The position numbers and the translations under genes were made by a program. DNA of 64,000 nucleotides from Schaedlerella arabinosiphila (GTDB taxonomy: Bacteria > Bacillota > Clostridia > Lachnospirales > Lachnospiraceae), in NCBI RefSeq assembly GCF_003885045.1, contig NZ_RHJS01000002.1, positions 2,046,001 to 2,110,000 on the forward strand. The letters run 5' to 3'. Below the pieces are notes generated by a model. It did no database searches and was not told the origin of the DNA. It was given only the letters and a program-made list of their open reading frames with translations. Positions 16,792-25,822 of this stretch are shown here, in pieces. Every line of letters begins with the position of its first letter. The stretch's first letter is position 1.

Positions 16792-17314
16792 TTCCTACCG
16801 CCTCCTCTGAATAAAAAATAATTTTTGGTTCCTCCTCCCCCTGGAAATCAACCGTTGCAAACAGACACGGCGCATCCGGCAGTTTCAATTTTTCCGCCAT
16901 TGCAATATGGGGGACAATAATGATATATTTCAAATCCTCCTGCGGCTGTAAAAGCCTTAACTGGCTCTGTTCTCCTTCATAGAGAACCACAATCTCATAC
17001 CCGATGTTTTCCTTTAGAAAGAAAAGCTGCGACGGGTAGACCGCAGGGTAATGAGCCATCGGATCTACATAGTCAATAAACTTGAGCAGCACCCATACTG
17101 CCAGTATGATACGCTGATCCGGACGACACATGGGATCCAGGCCAACGTAATAGCCGCCTGACACATCTGCTATCTGCATCTGCTTTTTCAGGTTCCGAAG
17201 AATCTTTTCGGCTGTCTTCTCCGGCTTTTGCAGCATCCGGACAATCTGTGTCTTTGGCAACGCCCCATACTGGGACAGCCATTTCACAACGTACTGCTCA
17301 TCCTGTAACAGCAT
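16754..17314 (-). CDS. unknown conjugative-element protein with winged-helix N-terminus
   Basis: A 186-residue protein. The ATG at 17314 lies 8 bases after AGGAGG; an in-frame GTG three codons upstream overlaps the ribosome site itself and is rejected. Residues about 8-60 form a winged helix-turn-helix (QYVVKWLSQYGALPKTQIV), followed by an alpha/beta domain with a hydrophobic strand YIIIVPHIAMAEKL near residue 140. It resembles small regulator-like DUF proteins found next to VirB4 in gut Firmicute elements. It may be a DNA-binding accessory or regulator; no catalytic residues are apparent. Confidence 0.6.
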   Translation of the reverse strand: MLLQDEQYVVKWLSQYGALPKTQIVRMLQKPEKTAEKILRNLKKQMQIADVSGGYYVGLDPMCRPDQRIILAVWVLLKFIDYVDPMAHYPAVYPSQLFFLKENIGYEIVVLYEGEQSQLRLLQPQEDLKYIIIVPHIAMAEKLKLPDAPCLFATVDFQGEEEPKIIFYSEEAVGNGRREFIHKSPG

Positions 17315-17379
17315 TTCTGCCACCTCCTTGTCAGTATAATAAATGTGGGCTGTAAGTATTTGCGCCCAAATAAGTATTT

Positions 17380-19938
17380 CTATGCGGAATGCGTTTTTTC
17401 TTTCTGCCGCTCCCGCAAAATTGCTTCCAGTTCCGCACGGTCTGTAGTAATCATTTCCTGTTCTTCCTTGGAAGCTTTGATTACTACCGGCACCTTATTG
17501 TTGTTCGAGTATACTAACGCCTCCCCTCTCTCGAACCTTGTAATGGAACGGACCTCTGTTTTCGTCAGCTTCAGGACATCCTGGACATAACGGGCCTCAT
17601 CCGGCTCCAGGTTCAAAATAATTTTGTTTTTTGAATTATTGACGATTGCCCGTCCGTATTTCCCATCTTCCAGGCTGAAGAAATCCGACAAATCCTGCGT
17701 AGCTGAAATAGCAGCCCCGCCAAATCCCCGGATTGTCTTAAAAATCGTCAGGCAGAATTCCGCTGCCTGCCTGTTGGAAGATGCCCCTACAAGCTGCCAG
17801 ATTTCATCAATCATGATCGCTTTCTTTTTTGTCCTGTCTGCTTTCACATTATCCCAAACATAGTCCAGGGCAATCATCATCCCCACCGGAAGCAGCTTAC
17901 CCTTCAGTTCAGATAAATCCAGTACAATATATTTATTGCTCAAATCCACATTGGTCTGTTGGTTAAAGGACTGCGCTGAACCTGTAACAAAGCGGCTTAC
18001 AATAACGGCAATCCGCTGCGTCATTGGGTTTTCCAAAAGATTTTTATGGAGATCCCCAAGAATCGGCATCGTCTTCATCTTTGGATGTGCCGCTTTCCTG
18101 TTTTTATATAAAGAATCGTTATCATGCGTGATGCCGAAATCAGCATATGTCTTAATCAGCGCCTCATCCAACATCTGTTCCTCCTCATTCGTCATGTCTG
18201 GAATCAGCAGGGAAAAGAAAATCATCAGCTGCTGGATTTTCCTTGCAAGCATGGAATCCATCTCGCTGTAATCCATCTCGTCAATCAGTTCCATCTCTGG
18301 TGTAATCGTATGCCGGATTTCCATGACATTGATACAATGCGGAGAACCGGGCGCTATCTTGATATACTGGCCGCCGATCCGGTGACAGGCTCTTTTGAAC
18401 TCATGTCCTTTAATCGGAGCCAGAATATAGCACTGGATTCCTCTCATGCGCATCCTAAGCGCAAGCAGCTGAAGCGTAAAGGTCTTTCCGGCTCCGCTGG
18501 TACCGAGCAGGTTCAGGTTGGCGTTTTTATTTTTCTTCGTATTAAACAGGTCTACAATGCACAGTGAATTGTTATGCCGGTTGACGCCCAGCAGCACACC
18601 TGTATCATCCGACATTTCAAAGCTTGTAAACATATAGGTAGACGCTGCTCCGCTGGTAAGCACATTCCTCTGGGACTTCTTTTCCAGAGACGGCGCTATC
18701 TGCCGAAAGGGCATTACGGATCGCAGCGCCGCCTCCTGCTGGAATTTACAGTCGCTAATATACATATCCATAGATTTCAACATATCGGAAATCTGCTGCT
18801 TCCGCCACATCAGCTCCTCATAGCTTTTCGCTGATACCGTCACAAACACAGACATATAAAACAAATCCTCATTGTTATTTGCAATCCCATGCTTTATGAA
18901 ATACCCTGCCTGAATGGAATTCGTAAGTTCCTCGTAATCGGTACTGGTGTCCTGCATACTTTTGAGTTTCGTGCGGTTCAACCGGATACGCTGCGCCACC
19001 TTGTCAATCGTTTTGCTTCGGTTCTCACGGCGGAGATGGACATCTATGTCAATCCCTTCCCCGGCATTAATCAGCGCCGACATCCAGCCTGCACGTACCA
19101 TACCGGGATAGCCGTTCCCTTTGATATATAAAAACGAATAGTACAGCCCGTCCATAATGATATAGTTATAATGCGTCAGGTCAATCCCACGCGGCGACAG
19201 AAAATGCGCCATTCGGATATGCGGTATCGGGTCCACCCCGATGACCCGATTCTTTGCCGCCATTGTGTCAACCACTACCCGGTTCATCCGCAAAGAGAAT
19301 GCCTCGTCCACACAGGAACAGCGGTTAAAAAACATATACAGGATTTCCACCGTAGCTTCATCCGGATCCCTTGGCTGCAGGATAGAGTTTCCACATTGCA
19401 GAAAATATGCTTTTGCATTCTGTTCTGCGGTCTGCAGCATTCCGTATATCTGAGAAAAATCGTCGTTATCCCCTCGTCTGATTTCTTCATACTGGAAAAT
19501 CAAAAAGAAGCGCCTTGTCAGCGCCTCCCTGCTTCCCACATCTTTAATCAGGCGTATATATCCTTCACCGAGCGACCTGCACTGCCTATCCTCTTCCTCT
19601 GCCAGCTCTTCCTGGATCATTGCCACATGTTTATCAGAATCCGCCTTTCTGGTAATGCTCTTAAACTGCAGGCGCATAGGTGAAATTTTCAGCCAGCTTG
19701 CAAAGGATGAAATGATGCTAAACTGCTCTTCCCCGGAACGGAGCATGAAATTAATCGGCTCTATCTCCAAAATCTTGATAAATCTTCCGTCCGTTGTCTG
19801 TATGATTCCGTGTGTAATGTCTTTAATTGGAATAAAATCCTGCACGAAATCAAGCTTTTCCAGCTTTTTTCTTTGTTTTTTCAACTTTTTTCTTTGATCT
19901 GCCGCCTTTTTTCCTTTTGCGGAGCTGTTTCGGATCAT
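17380..19938 (-). CDS. VirB4-like conjugation ATPase
   Basis: An 852-residue VirB4/TraE-type ATPase, full length for Gram-positive systems. After a basic N-terminus and the VirB4 N-domain, Walker A GTSGAGKT is at 479-486 and Walker B AIMIDEIW near 707-714, followed by the conserved arginine/glutamine segment FGGAAISATQDL. It powers assembly and substrate movement in the type IV secretion channel at the cytoplasmic face. The gene starts inside the upstream PrgI-type gene (89-base overlap), with a GGGTGGG site 8 bases ahead of the ATG. Such an overlap of PrgI and VirB4 genes is common in these elements and supports both starts. Confidence 0.95.
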   Translation of the reverse strand: MIRNSSAKGKKAADQRKKLKKQRKKLEKLDFVQDFIPIKDITHGIIQTTDGRFIKILEIEPINFMLRSGEEQFSIISSFASWLKISPMRLQFKSITRKADSDKHVAMIQEELAEEEDRQCRSLGEGYIRLIKDVGSREALTRRFFLIFQYEEIRRGDNDDFSQIYGMLQTAEQNAKAYFLQCGNSILQPRDPDEATVEILYMFFNRCSCVDEAFSLRMNRVVVDTMAAKNRVIGVDPIPHIRMAHFLSPRGIDLTHYNYIIMDGLYYSFLYIKGNGYPGMVRAGWMSALINAGEGIDIDVHLRRENRSKTIDKVAQRIRLNRTKLKSMQDTSTDYEELTNSIQAGYFIKHGIANNNEDLFYMSVFVTVSAKSYEELMWRKQQISDMLKSMDMYISDCKFQQEAALRSVMPFRQIAPSLEKKSQRNVLTSGAASTYMFTSFEMSDDTGVLLGVNRHNNSLCIVDLFNTKKNKNANLNLLGTSGAGKTFTLQLLALRMRMRGIQCYILAPIKGHEFKRACHRIGGQYIKIAPGSPHCINVMEIRHTITPEMELIDEMDYSEMDSMLARKIQQLMIFFSLLIPDMTNEEEQMLDEALIKTYADFGITHDNDSLYKNRKAAHPKMKTMPILGDLHKNLLENPMTQRIAVIVSRFVTGSAQSFNQQTNVDLSNKYIVLDLSELKGKLLPVGMMIALDYVWDNVKADRTKKKAIMIDEIWQLVGASSNRQAAEFCLTIFKTIRGFGGAAISATQDLSDFFSLEDGKYGRAIVNNSKNKIILNLEPDEARYVQDVLKLTKTEVRSITRFERGEALVYSNNNKVPVVIKASKEEQEMITTDRAELEAILRERQKEKTHSA

Positions 19939-20266
19939 AATGATAACCCACCCTTCTGAAATGTAGTTTTCTTTTTTTCGCCATGTAGCGGACTATGTGA
20001 ACCAGGTATTGAAAAAGGGAATCTCCGTCAATTCCCATCATGGCGACAACCGCTGTTGGCAGAAGCGTCACAGTCATGACGACAATTCGTATGGTTCCCG
20101 GCATGGAAATCAGCATCAGCTCCGGATAACCCAAAAGCGCCACCAGTATAACTGCTTCAATCGCATTCCTCGGTTCCAGCATACCTCCCAAAATCTTACC
20201 TGAGTCTGTATAATTTGCCGGTATGGCATAAATATTGTTATACTCTTTATCCTCCAAATAAATCAC
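19850..20266 (-). CDS. PrgI-type inner-membrane conjugation protein
   Basis: A 138-residue protein with two membrane helices (about 36-55 and 57-80) and a strongly basic C-terminal tail. Size, topology and the position directly before virB4 match the PrgI family, which is the VirB3 counterpart in Gram-positive type IV secretion. VirB3 proteins anchor VirB4 to the membrane. The start overlaps the stop of the NlpC/P60 gene by 4 bases (ATGA), and the 3-prime end overlaps virB4 by 89 bases. The basic tail is encoded by the overlap. Confidence 0.85.
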   Translation of the reverse strand: MIYLEDKEYNNIYAIPANYTDSGKILGGMLEPRNAIEAVILVALLGYPELMLISMPGTIRIVVMTVTLLPTAVVAMMGIDGDSLFQYLVHIVRYMAKKRKLHFRRVGYHYDPKQLRKRKKGGRSKKKVEKTKKKAGKA

Positions 20267-22290
20267 CTGCCTAATCTGTAAATTGTTGCTGTTGTCCTAA
20301 ACCGTCCAAGCCGCAGCGCCTCGTTATGGTCTGGAACGTAAATATCCACACGGTGTATGTCATTTTCAATTCCGGATCCGCCGCGATCTTCTACCGTATA
20401 CATTGTACCGTTAATCATAATCTGTGTTCCAAACGGATAATGGCTGGACATGGCCACCATTCCCCTGGAAGCTATTTTCCCACTGGCAGTAATGCCGTTT
20501 GCATTGCTTCCACAGCATTTTGCGCAGGCACAATAATGCGTCACGTCTACCTCCAGAGTTGAAATCGGCGTACCTTGAATATTGTCCGGAACCGGCGCGT
20601 CAAAATCCACATTCTGTGGCCTCCTAAGCTCTAATGTGGCTTCATAGCTTGGAGAATTTAAGATAACGCCTTCCCCGCCTGATGAATGTACCCACATCCG
20701 CCTGCCATCTTCTCCATATCCGGCAAAAATAAGCACATGGCTCCACCCTTGTCCGTTCGATTCTCTTAAAAACCCCAAATCTCCAGGAAGAAGTTCACTT
20801 GCGGAAACAGCAGCCGTTTCTTCCCACTGATTCCATGTTCCCCCATAAAGGTTCACTCCCACAGCCGTCTTATAGGTCCAGTCAGTAAAGCCGGAACAAT
20901 CCAACCCATATGGTCTGATGGTTCCGCTTGTTGTAGAACCTGCAGCTGTTACCAGCTTTGGCGTATTCCATTCATCATTCCATCCCGGACCTGATTTTCC
21001 ACCCCAGAAATACGGAACCTTCCCTACGAGCGAAAGAGCTGTTGTCAAAATATGTTTTCGTGTAGCATTACAGTTTTGCCGGTTCACAAATGCGATTAAT
21101 TCCGCATCTGTCAAAGGAACAGACTGCCCGTCTCCTGCTATTCCATACAGCGTCATTTTAAGCGCTGTGGCCATCTTTTGGATTGCTTCTCCATAAGTGA
21201 TTCCAAATTGCTCATATGGCGCATCCAGGTTAAGCCCAAATGCTGTGGCAATTACGGCATTATCAAATGGATGAATCGTACATTCTATATATTTAATTGT
21301 CTCCGTCCCCGGCGTAACTGTTTCTTTCCCATCCGCCTGATAATAGGTTTCCTCCGTAGTGCCGGTGACTGCGCCGCCAGAATAAACCGGGAGGGATACT
21401 GTCACGCTTTTATATGCGTCAATCTCAACCGGCTCATTACTGGTATGGGATTCATCCGGCAGGTAATATGTCTTTTCTGCGGTTTCATACCGGTACTGCG
21501 CCACCCCATTGACGGTGCCTGTTTTCACTTTATCGGTTACAACCGTCAGTGTCACTGGTTGATAGGTATAATAAGTGACCGGGATAATGATTTCCTTCTG
21601 CTTTTCCTCTGATGTGACCGGGAACATGCTCCCGGCAACGTTTCCGAGTTTTGAAACCATATCCTCTTTCTTTGTGTTTTGCTGCTGCATGGAGGCTGAA
21701 TATGCCGCCAGGATATAGCTGACATCATATCCCGATGAACTTTGTGCATAATTAACCAGAGCCTCCATAGATAAGTCATAGTCATACCCGCCATCGGATA
21801 TCATTCTCTCCACTTTGGCAAGCGCCTGGCTATACCCATCATCCACCACGTCAGAAACCGCTCCTGCCATCTCCGCATAAACCGCAGTCGGCGTGACACC
21901 CTCTATCGGCTTGTTCCCATCCAGCCCAAATATGCTGTTAAAAACAATCGAGGGCAAGGACACTATCATAACAATCAGAAACAGCAGGAATAGACAGATA
22001 CAAACTAAAACTTTGAACAAAGTATGACGCATAGACCAGGCAGCCGAAAGAACAGCTCCCCATGGCCCTCCTGCAGCCGTTCCCGCTGCAATCTCAGCGG
22101 CAGCTTTGCCACCCTCTACACTGGCTTTTACAGTCGCTGCAGCCGCATTGGATGCCTGTTCTGCTCCTTTAGCGGCAGTCTGCTTCACAGCTTCCTGCCC
22201 GGACTGTCTGGCTGCTTTCGCCATCTGGCCGGCTGCCTGCCCATAATTGTCAGATCCATCACCAATCTGCTGCTTTGACGGTTCAGCCAT
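20263..22290 (-). CDS. bifunctional wall hydrolase: NlpC/P60 plus 3D domain (VirB1-like)
   Basis: A 675-residue membrane-bound peptidoglycan hydrolase; the ATG at 22290 is used because the upstream in-frame GTG overlaps the GGAGGTG ribosome site. An Ala-rich cytoplasmic part (1-90) precedes one membrane helix (about 93-118). A linker region with beta-rich repeats spans to 400. The NlpC/P60 domain (about 410-560) has Cys465 in LDCSGFTDW and His518 in GWSHVLIF. A C-terminal 3D domain (about 583-670) holds VTHYCACAKCCG and the aspartates of VEDRGGSGIENDIHRVDIYV. The first domain would cut peptide bonds and the second resembles lytic transglycosylase folds, so one protein could open the wall for the channel. 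It overlaps the PrgI gene by 4 bases. Confidence 0.92.
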   Translation of the reverse strand: MAEPSKQQIGDGSDNYGQAAGQMAKAARQSGQEAVKQTAAKGAEQASNAAAATVKASVEGGKAAAEIAAGTAAGGPWGAVLSAAWSMRHTLFKVLVCICLFLLFLIVMIVSLPSIVFNSIFGLDGNKPIEGVTPTAVYAEMAGAVSDVVDDGYSQALAKVERMISDGGYDYDLSMEALVNYAQSSSGYDVSYILAAYSASMQQQNTKKEDMVSKLGNVAGSMFPVTSEEKQKEIIIPVTYYTYQPVTLTVVTDKVKTGTVNGVAQYRYETAEKTYYLPDESHTSNEPVEIDAYKSVTVSLPVYSGGAVTGTTEETYYQADGKETVTPGTETIKYIECTIHPFDNAVIATAFGLNLDAPYEQFGITYGEAIQKMATALKMTLYGIAGDGQSVPLTDAELIAFVNRQNCNATRKHILTTALSLVGKVPYFWGGKSGPGWNDEWNTPKLVTAAGSTTSGTIRPYGLDCSGFTDWTYKTAVGVNLYGGTWNQWEETAAVSASELLPGDLGFLRESNGQGWSHVLIFAGYGEDGRRMWVHSSGGEGVILNSPSYEATLELRRPQNVDFDAPVPDNIQGTPISTLEVDVTHYCACAKCCGSNANGITASGKIASRGMVAMSSHYPFGTQIMINGTMYTVEDRGGSGIENDIHRVDIYVPDHNEALRLGRFRTTATIYRLGR

Positions 22291-22392
22291 CTTCTCCACC
22301 TCCTATTTCAAGCTGCAGTGCTGCAGCATATATTTCTTCCATAAACGTAGAAAAGCCGAATCAGTTTCCCTGGTCCAGCTTTCCGTTTTTCA

Positions 22393-24489
22393 TTATCTTT
22401 TACGTCTCGGCGGCTTACTCCCAAAATTCTTTCTCGGTTTCGGCTCTGCAAACCGTGCCGGCGTCTGCTTGTAACGCACGGTTTCCACCGACACAGAGCG
22501 GACATTCTCTCCGTCATAAACGGGTTTTCCATTTTCATATACAGGCTTGTGTTCCACAGATGCCTCTCCACGTACCGCATACCACTGCCCGCCGCGCGCA
22601 TCTTCAAATACCTGATAATCACCGCGGGGTGCAGCATACTGCGCAGTGTCAAAGAACATCGTACCCGAACCATTCTCATGACGAACTTCAAAATGCCCAT
22701 CAGCACGGCCGGAACCATCCACAGAAGATATCTGCTGCTCATATCCCGGCATAAATTCCTGGAACTGTGCCTGATTATACATGGCTGCCGCGGCGCCGGA
22801 TTCAAATTCCGGCGTCTGGGCATGCTGCTGCATTGCATACCAATCCACACCGTTTGCTGACTGCATAATCGTATGCGGCGCATCCGGCTCATCATAGTAA
22901 GCGCTGTTATACCACATAGAATTGCTGCCATCGGCTCCGCTCGCCTCGATAACGCCGTCTCCGACTGTCCGCAGCGTTGTCCCCTCTGCTGCATCCGGAA
23001 AGGCCTGTGCGACCTGGGCTGCCTCAGAAATGTCTCCTGAAAATGCAGGTGCATCGTAAAATGCCCCAGCGCCTGCCCCGGATGCCATCTGATACCACTG
23101 GCTGCCGTCTGATGCCGTAATAACGGAATGTGGCCCGTCCGGCTTGTCAAACTGGGCTGCGTGATACATCTCCACATTGGAACTCTGTCCGTTTGCAGAT
23201 GTAGCAACGGTGCTGATCTGTCCGCCGGATATCTGCGTATCCTTTAACTGGTATCCGCCAAGCTGCGGCATATAGTTACCAAGGCTGCGGTCTGCAATAT
23301 CTCCAGCTATGCTGCCTGATACATTTGGACTTCTGGATGCAACCGAAGAAATAGAATCTCCTGTAAGAGCCGCCCCGTTACGGGCTGCCATTCCTCCAAA
23401 AGCACGGCCCACAAAGCCAACGCTTCCACCGGCCCCCATACGGATTCCGCCATCCACAACTGCATCCCTCACATAACTGTTGCCCTTAAATTTGCTGGCA
23501 AACCCGGCCGCGAATCCACTTGCCGCCGCACCGGTTCCGGTTACAGTGCTTCCGCCTTTTCCGAAAACGCTTCCAGCGCTTCTGGCCCCGCCTCCGACAC
23601 CGCTGATTACCCTTGCCGCCATTAAAAGCTCCATACCCATACTGGAACCAGTCTGTGCTACATTCAGTCCCATCGCCGCCAGATAAGAATCAAATTTCTG
23701 TGCCGTTTTTAAGAACGCCAGGGCGCAAAACAGCCAAAGGAAGATGCTGCCCTGACCTGTCGAAAGCGCACCGCCATTTCCCATATACTGTCCTACGGAA
23801 GAGTTGAACCCCCGCAGGAACCATACATTCATTACAAGCAAAAGCAATTGGGAGCCAACCATCCTGCACCAGCTTTTGAATACTGGCGCTGTCGTTTTGG
23901 AAGCCCCTATGGAAAATGCCAGAGGGGAAGTATAGCAAAGAACGCCTACCACAATATAACGCTCTACTGTTTCAAGCAATAGCTTAAAATAATTCCATCC
24001 CAGAGAAATCTCCAGAATAACCAAAAGCAGCAGCCCTACCACAGACACAACCGCGACAATCGTAGTCAGCCCATTTGATAATGCTTCCTCAACGCCGGCA
24101 AACGTAAAATCCTCCGCCGTCATACTGATATCCATAAGAGCCGTATATGGCGCCCTTGCAATATCCAGCGTAATCATAAAAATCGGCCGGGCATATCCTA
24201 TCAGCAATGCAAAGATAGAACTCCTTGCAAGCAGTGTCCACGGATTCTCCGCTTCCGTAATCGGGCCTCCAAACACACGAAAGAGCTGCCATACCGTAAT
24301 CAGGAACAGTACCGCCCACGCTGTGTACTGTATAACCGTAAAGGCTTTGGCCACAAATGGAAAATATTCCTCCATTGCTGTCATATCAGTTCCAAGCGCC
24401 TGAAGGAACAAGCCGGAAACCGCATCCATCATTTGGGATACGATACTGCTAATCCAGTTCACAATCCCTTCAAATATCCAGTCAAGCAT
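22393..24489 (-). CDS. VirB6-like polytopic conjugation membrane protein
   Basis: A 698-residue protein with about six membrane helices in residues 1-290 (for example 50-75, 85-105, 140-160, 178-195, 245-260) and a long hydrophilic C-terminus. This is the build of VirB6/TrbL-type channel proteins of Gram-positive secretion systems. The C-terminal 250 residues are Gly/Ala/Ser-rich, then contain three imperfect modules that end in WYQM, WYAM and WYAV, each preceded by an AQF/AYY/AQY-x-x-P segment. The end is basic. The tail may be exposed to the wall or cytoplasm; its role is unknown. It lies 35 bases after the pilin-like gene and 100 before the hydrolase. Confidence 0.85.
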   Translation of the reverse strand: MLDWIFEGIVNWISSIVSQMMDAVSGLFLQALGTDMTAMEEYFPFVAKAFTVIQYTAWAVLFLITVWQLFRVFGGPITEAENPWTLLARSSIFALLIGYARPIFMITLDIARAPYTALMDISMTAEDFTFAGVEEALSNGLTTIVAVVSVVGLLLLVILEISLGWNYFKLLLETVERYIVVGVLCYTSPLAFSIGASKTTAPVFKSWCRMVGSQLLLLVMNVWFLRGFNSSVGQYMGNGGALSTGQGSIFLWLFCALAFLKTAQKFDSYLAAMGLNVAQTGSSMGMELLMAARVISGVGGGARSAGSVFGKGGSTVTGTGAAASGFAAGFASKFKGNSYVRDAVVDGGIRMGAGGSVGFVGRAFGGMAARNGAALTGDSISSVASRSPNVSGSIAGDIADRSLGNYMPQLGGYQLKDTQISGGQISTVATSANGQSSNVEMYHAAQFDKPDGPHSVITASDGSQWYQMASGAGAGAFYDAPAFSGDISEAAQVAQAFPDAAEGTTLRTVGDGVIEASGADGSNSMWYNSAYYDEPDAPHTIMQSANGVDWYAMQQHAQTPEFESGAAAAMYNQAQFQEFMPGYEQQISSVDGSGRADGHFEVRHENGSGTMFFDTAQYAAPRGDYQVFEDARGGQWYAVRGEASVEHKPVYENGKPVYDGENVRSVSVETVRYKQTPARFAEPKPRKNFGSKPPRRKR

Positions 24490-24524
24490 CTTTCACCACC
24501 TCCCATCTGGCTTGACCGGGAAAT

Positions 24525-24884
24525 TTAACCTGCGTAATTTCCACCGGCAATCAACGGCTGCAGGTAAGCAACGATAAAGCCCAGTGAATTGAGGACAATC
24601 CATGTCACTACAATCCGCTTCAGCCAACTGGTTGCTTCATCCACTGCACGCTGGTTCCTGGAAACCATCCTGACAATCAACGCAATCGCAGCGGCTGTGA
24701 CCGCAACAATCGTACTGATTCCCACCAACTGACCATACACATCTTTCATAATCTTGGAAAAACGATCCCAAATCGTGTCGGCCATGACCGGCTGCAGGGA
24801 AATAAGCGTCACACACGCCATCCCTACCAGCGACCAGTAGGCAGTTTTCAGATGTTCCCTGCCCTTTTTCAGTTGTTTTACCAT
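24525..24884 (-). CDS. VirB2-like pilin or small transfer membrane protein
   Basis: A 119-residue protein with two hydrophobic segments after a basic N-terminus: the first (about 18-36) ends in VMADT and could be cleaved as a signal peptide, the second and third (about 55-72 and 90-110) would stay in the membrane. This is the layout of VirB2/TrbC pilins and of the Maff2-type proteins of clostridial elements. It lies directly upstream of the VirB6-like gene. An AAGGAGG site sits 9 bases before the ATG. Pilin versus other small channel protein cannot be settled from sequence. Confidence 0.7.
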   Translation of the reverse strand: MVKQLKKGREHLKTAYWSLVGMACVTLISLQPVMADTIWDRFSKIMKDVYGQLVGISTIVAVTAAAIALIVRMVSRNQRAVDEATSWLKRIVVTWIVLNSLGFIVAYLQPLIAGGNYAG

Positions 24885-25040
24885 ACGAAGGTACCTCCTT
24901 TGATTTTTTGGCGTCAGATAAATCTCGCATAGCGGGATTTTCCGCCTGCGGCAGATTGCGCAAGCAATATCCTTCCTCTCTGCCGCAGTGCGATAATTTT
25001 TTTCGTGCTATAGGAAATCCGCAGGATTTTTTATAGCATG
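24885..25040 (-). promoter_or_regulatory. leader of the virB2-virB6-virB4 operon with two hairpins
   Basis: No gene is seen here. CTGCGGCAGA (24946-24955) and TCTGCCGCAG (24979-24988) form a perfect 10-bp hairpin, and TGCTATA plus AAATCC (25006-25020) pair with GGATTT plus TATAGCA (25024-25038) around a 3-base loop. Both lie between the upstream terminator and the pilin gene, so they are in the 5-prime leader of the transfer operon. No clear -35/-10 pair is recognised. Confidence 0.5.
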
Positions 25041-25083
25041 AAAAATGCCGCTCCAAAAGCATCTTGCTCCTGAAACGGCATCT
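25041..25083 (-). terminator. terminator after the sigma-like gene
   Basis: On the minus strand ATGCCGTTTC pairs with GGAGCGGCAT (10 bp with two G-U pairs), an inner AGCA/TGCT pairing shortens the loop, and TTTTT follows. It ends the regulator operon before the transfer operon. The 106 bases between it and the upstream stop codon hold nothing recognised. Confidence 0.7.
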
Positions 25084-25189
25084 CCTACGCCCTCTCCCAA
25101 TTTGGGACGATATCAGTATACCTCTTTTCCGTTTGCATGTCATCGGCTCTATAGCGCCACTTTTACGCCACTTTACTGCCATTTCATTT

Positions 25190-25822
25190 TCATTCCAATC
25201 CCTCCATAAGCGTCAGCATTTCCAGCCAGAAATCCACATCCTTCGCCGGAGCCGCCCACAACCGGATGGAGAGAATGGTGATTGCCTGTTGGCGGAGGCG
25301 GTAATAGTGCCGGGAAGACATGTCCAGTCGGTAGAGAAGCTCCGTATGGTTCAGATGCTCCGGCGATATGTACGTCAAATAAACCAGCTGATACAGCTTC
25401 TCCCCATTCTCCGGCTTTTTCTTCAGCACCGTAAGCGCTTCATTTACCCGATCCAGGAGCAGCCTTGATTTCTGGATGCCATCCATCCGGTTCTCCAGCT
25501 TCCGGTTCCCCATAGCCATTTCCACATCCATATGCTCAATCAAGGCATCCACTCCCTCAAAGGGCTTTTCCAACTCCTCCGCAATAGTTTCCGGGAAACA
25601 TTCCATCATCCAGACGATGGTGCGGTATTGCTGCAGAAGCATAAGCGTATTGTGATAGCTGTTCCTGGTCTTCTCCTGCTTTGCAGAACGCACCTTCTCA
25701 CTGTCAATCTTCTGATCCGCAAGAATCCCCCTCTTTGTCAAAAGGCTGATAAATGCATCTGATTGTGCCAAAATCTTTTCTTCCTGCTGTTCATACAGCT
25801 TTTTTTCATCCTGTCTGCTCAT
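25190..25822 (-). CDS. HTH/sigma-like regulator of the conjugative element
   Basis: A 210-residue, mostly helical protein. The C-terminal part (about 150-190) has the look of a sigma region-4 or ArpU-type helix-turn-helix: HTELLYRLDMSSRHYYRLRQ. The N-terminal half is charged and could be coiled coil. It could control the transfer operon that starts just downstream. Its start overlaps the end of the upstream gene by 17 bases. The family is not certain; no canonical sigma region 2 is visible. Confidence 0.55.
   Translation of the reverse strand: MSRQDEKKLYEQQEEKILAQSDAFISLLTKRGILADQKIDSEKVRSAKQEKTRNSYHNTLMLLQQYRTIVWMMECFPETIAEELEKPFEGVDALIEHMDVEMAMGNRKLENRMDGIQKSRLLLDRVNEALTVLKKKPENGEKLYQLVYLTYISPEHLNHTELLYRLDMSSRHYYRLRQQAITILSIRLWAAPAKDVDFWLEMLTLMEGLE

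Noticed and set aside
22308..23207. Minus-strand open frame of 299 codons overlapping the end of the VirB6-like gene
   Set aside because: It lies in another frame of the VirB6 tail, is rich in Arg, Met and Cys, and has no ribosome site; the VirB6 frame shows clear repeats and family topology.
24637..25182. Minus-strand open frame of 181 codons across the hairpin region into the pilin gene
   Set aside because: It crosses a terminator and two hairpins and overlaps the better supported VirB2-like gene; its composition is not protein-like.
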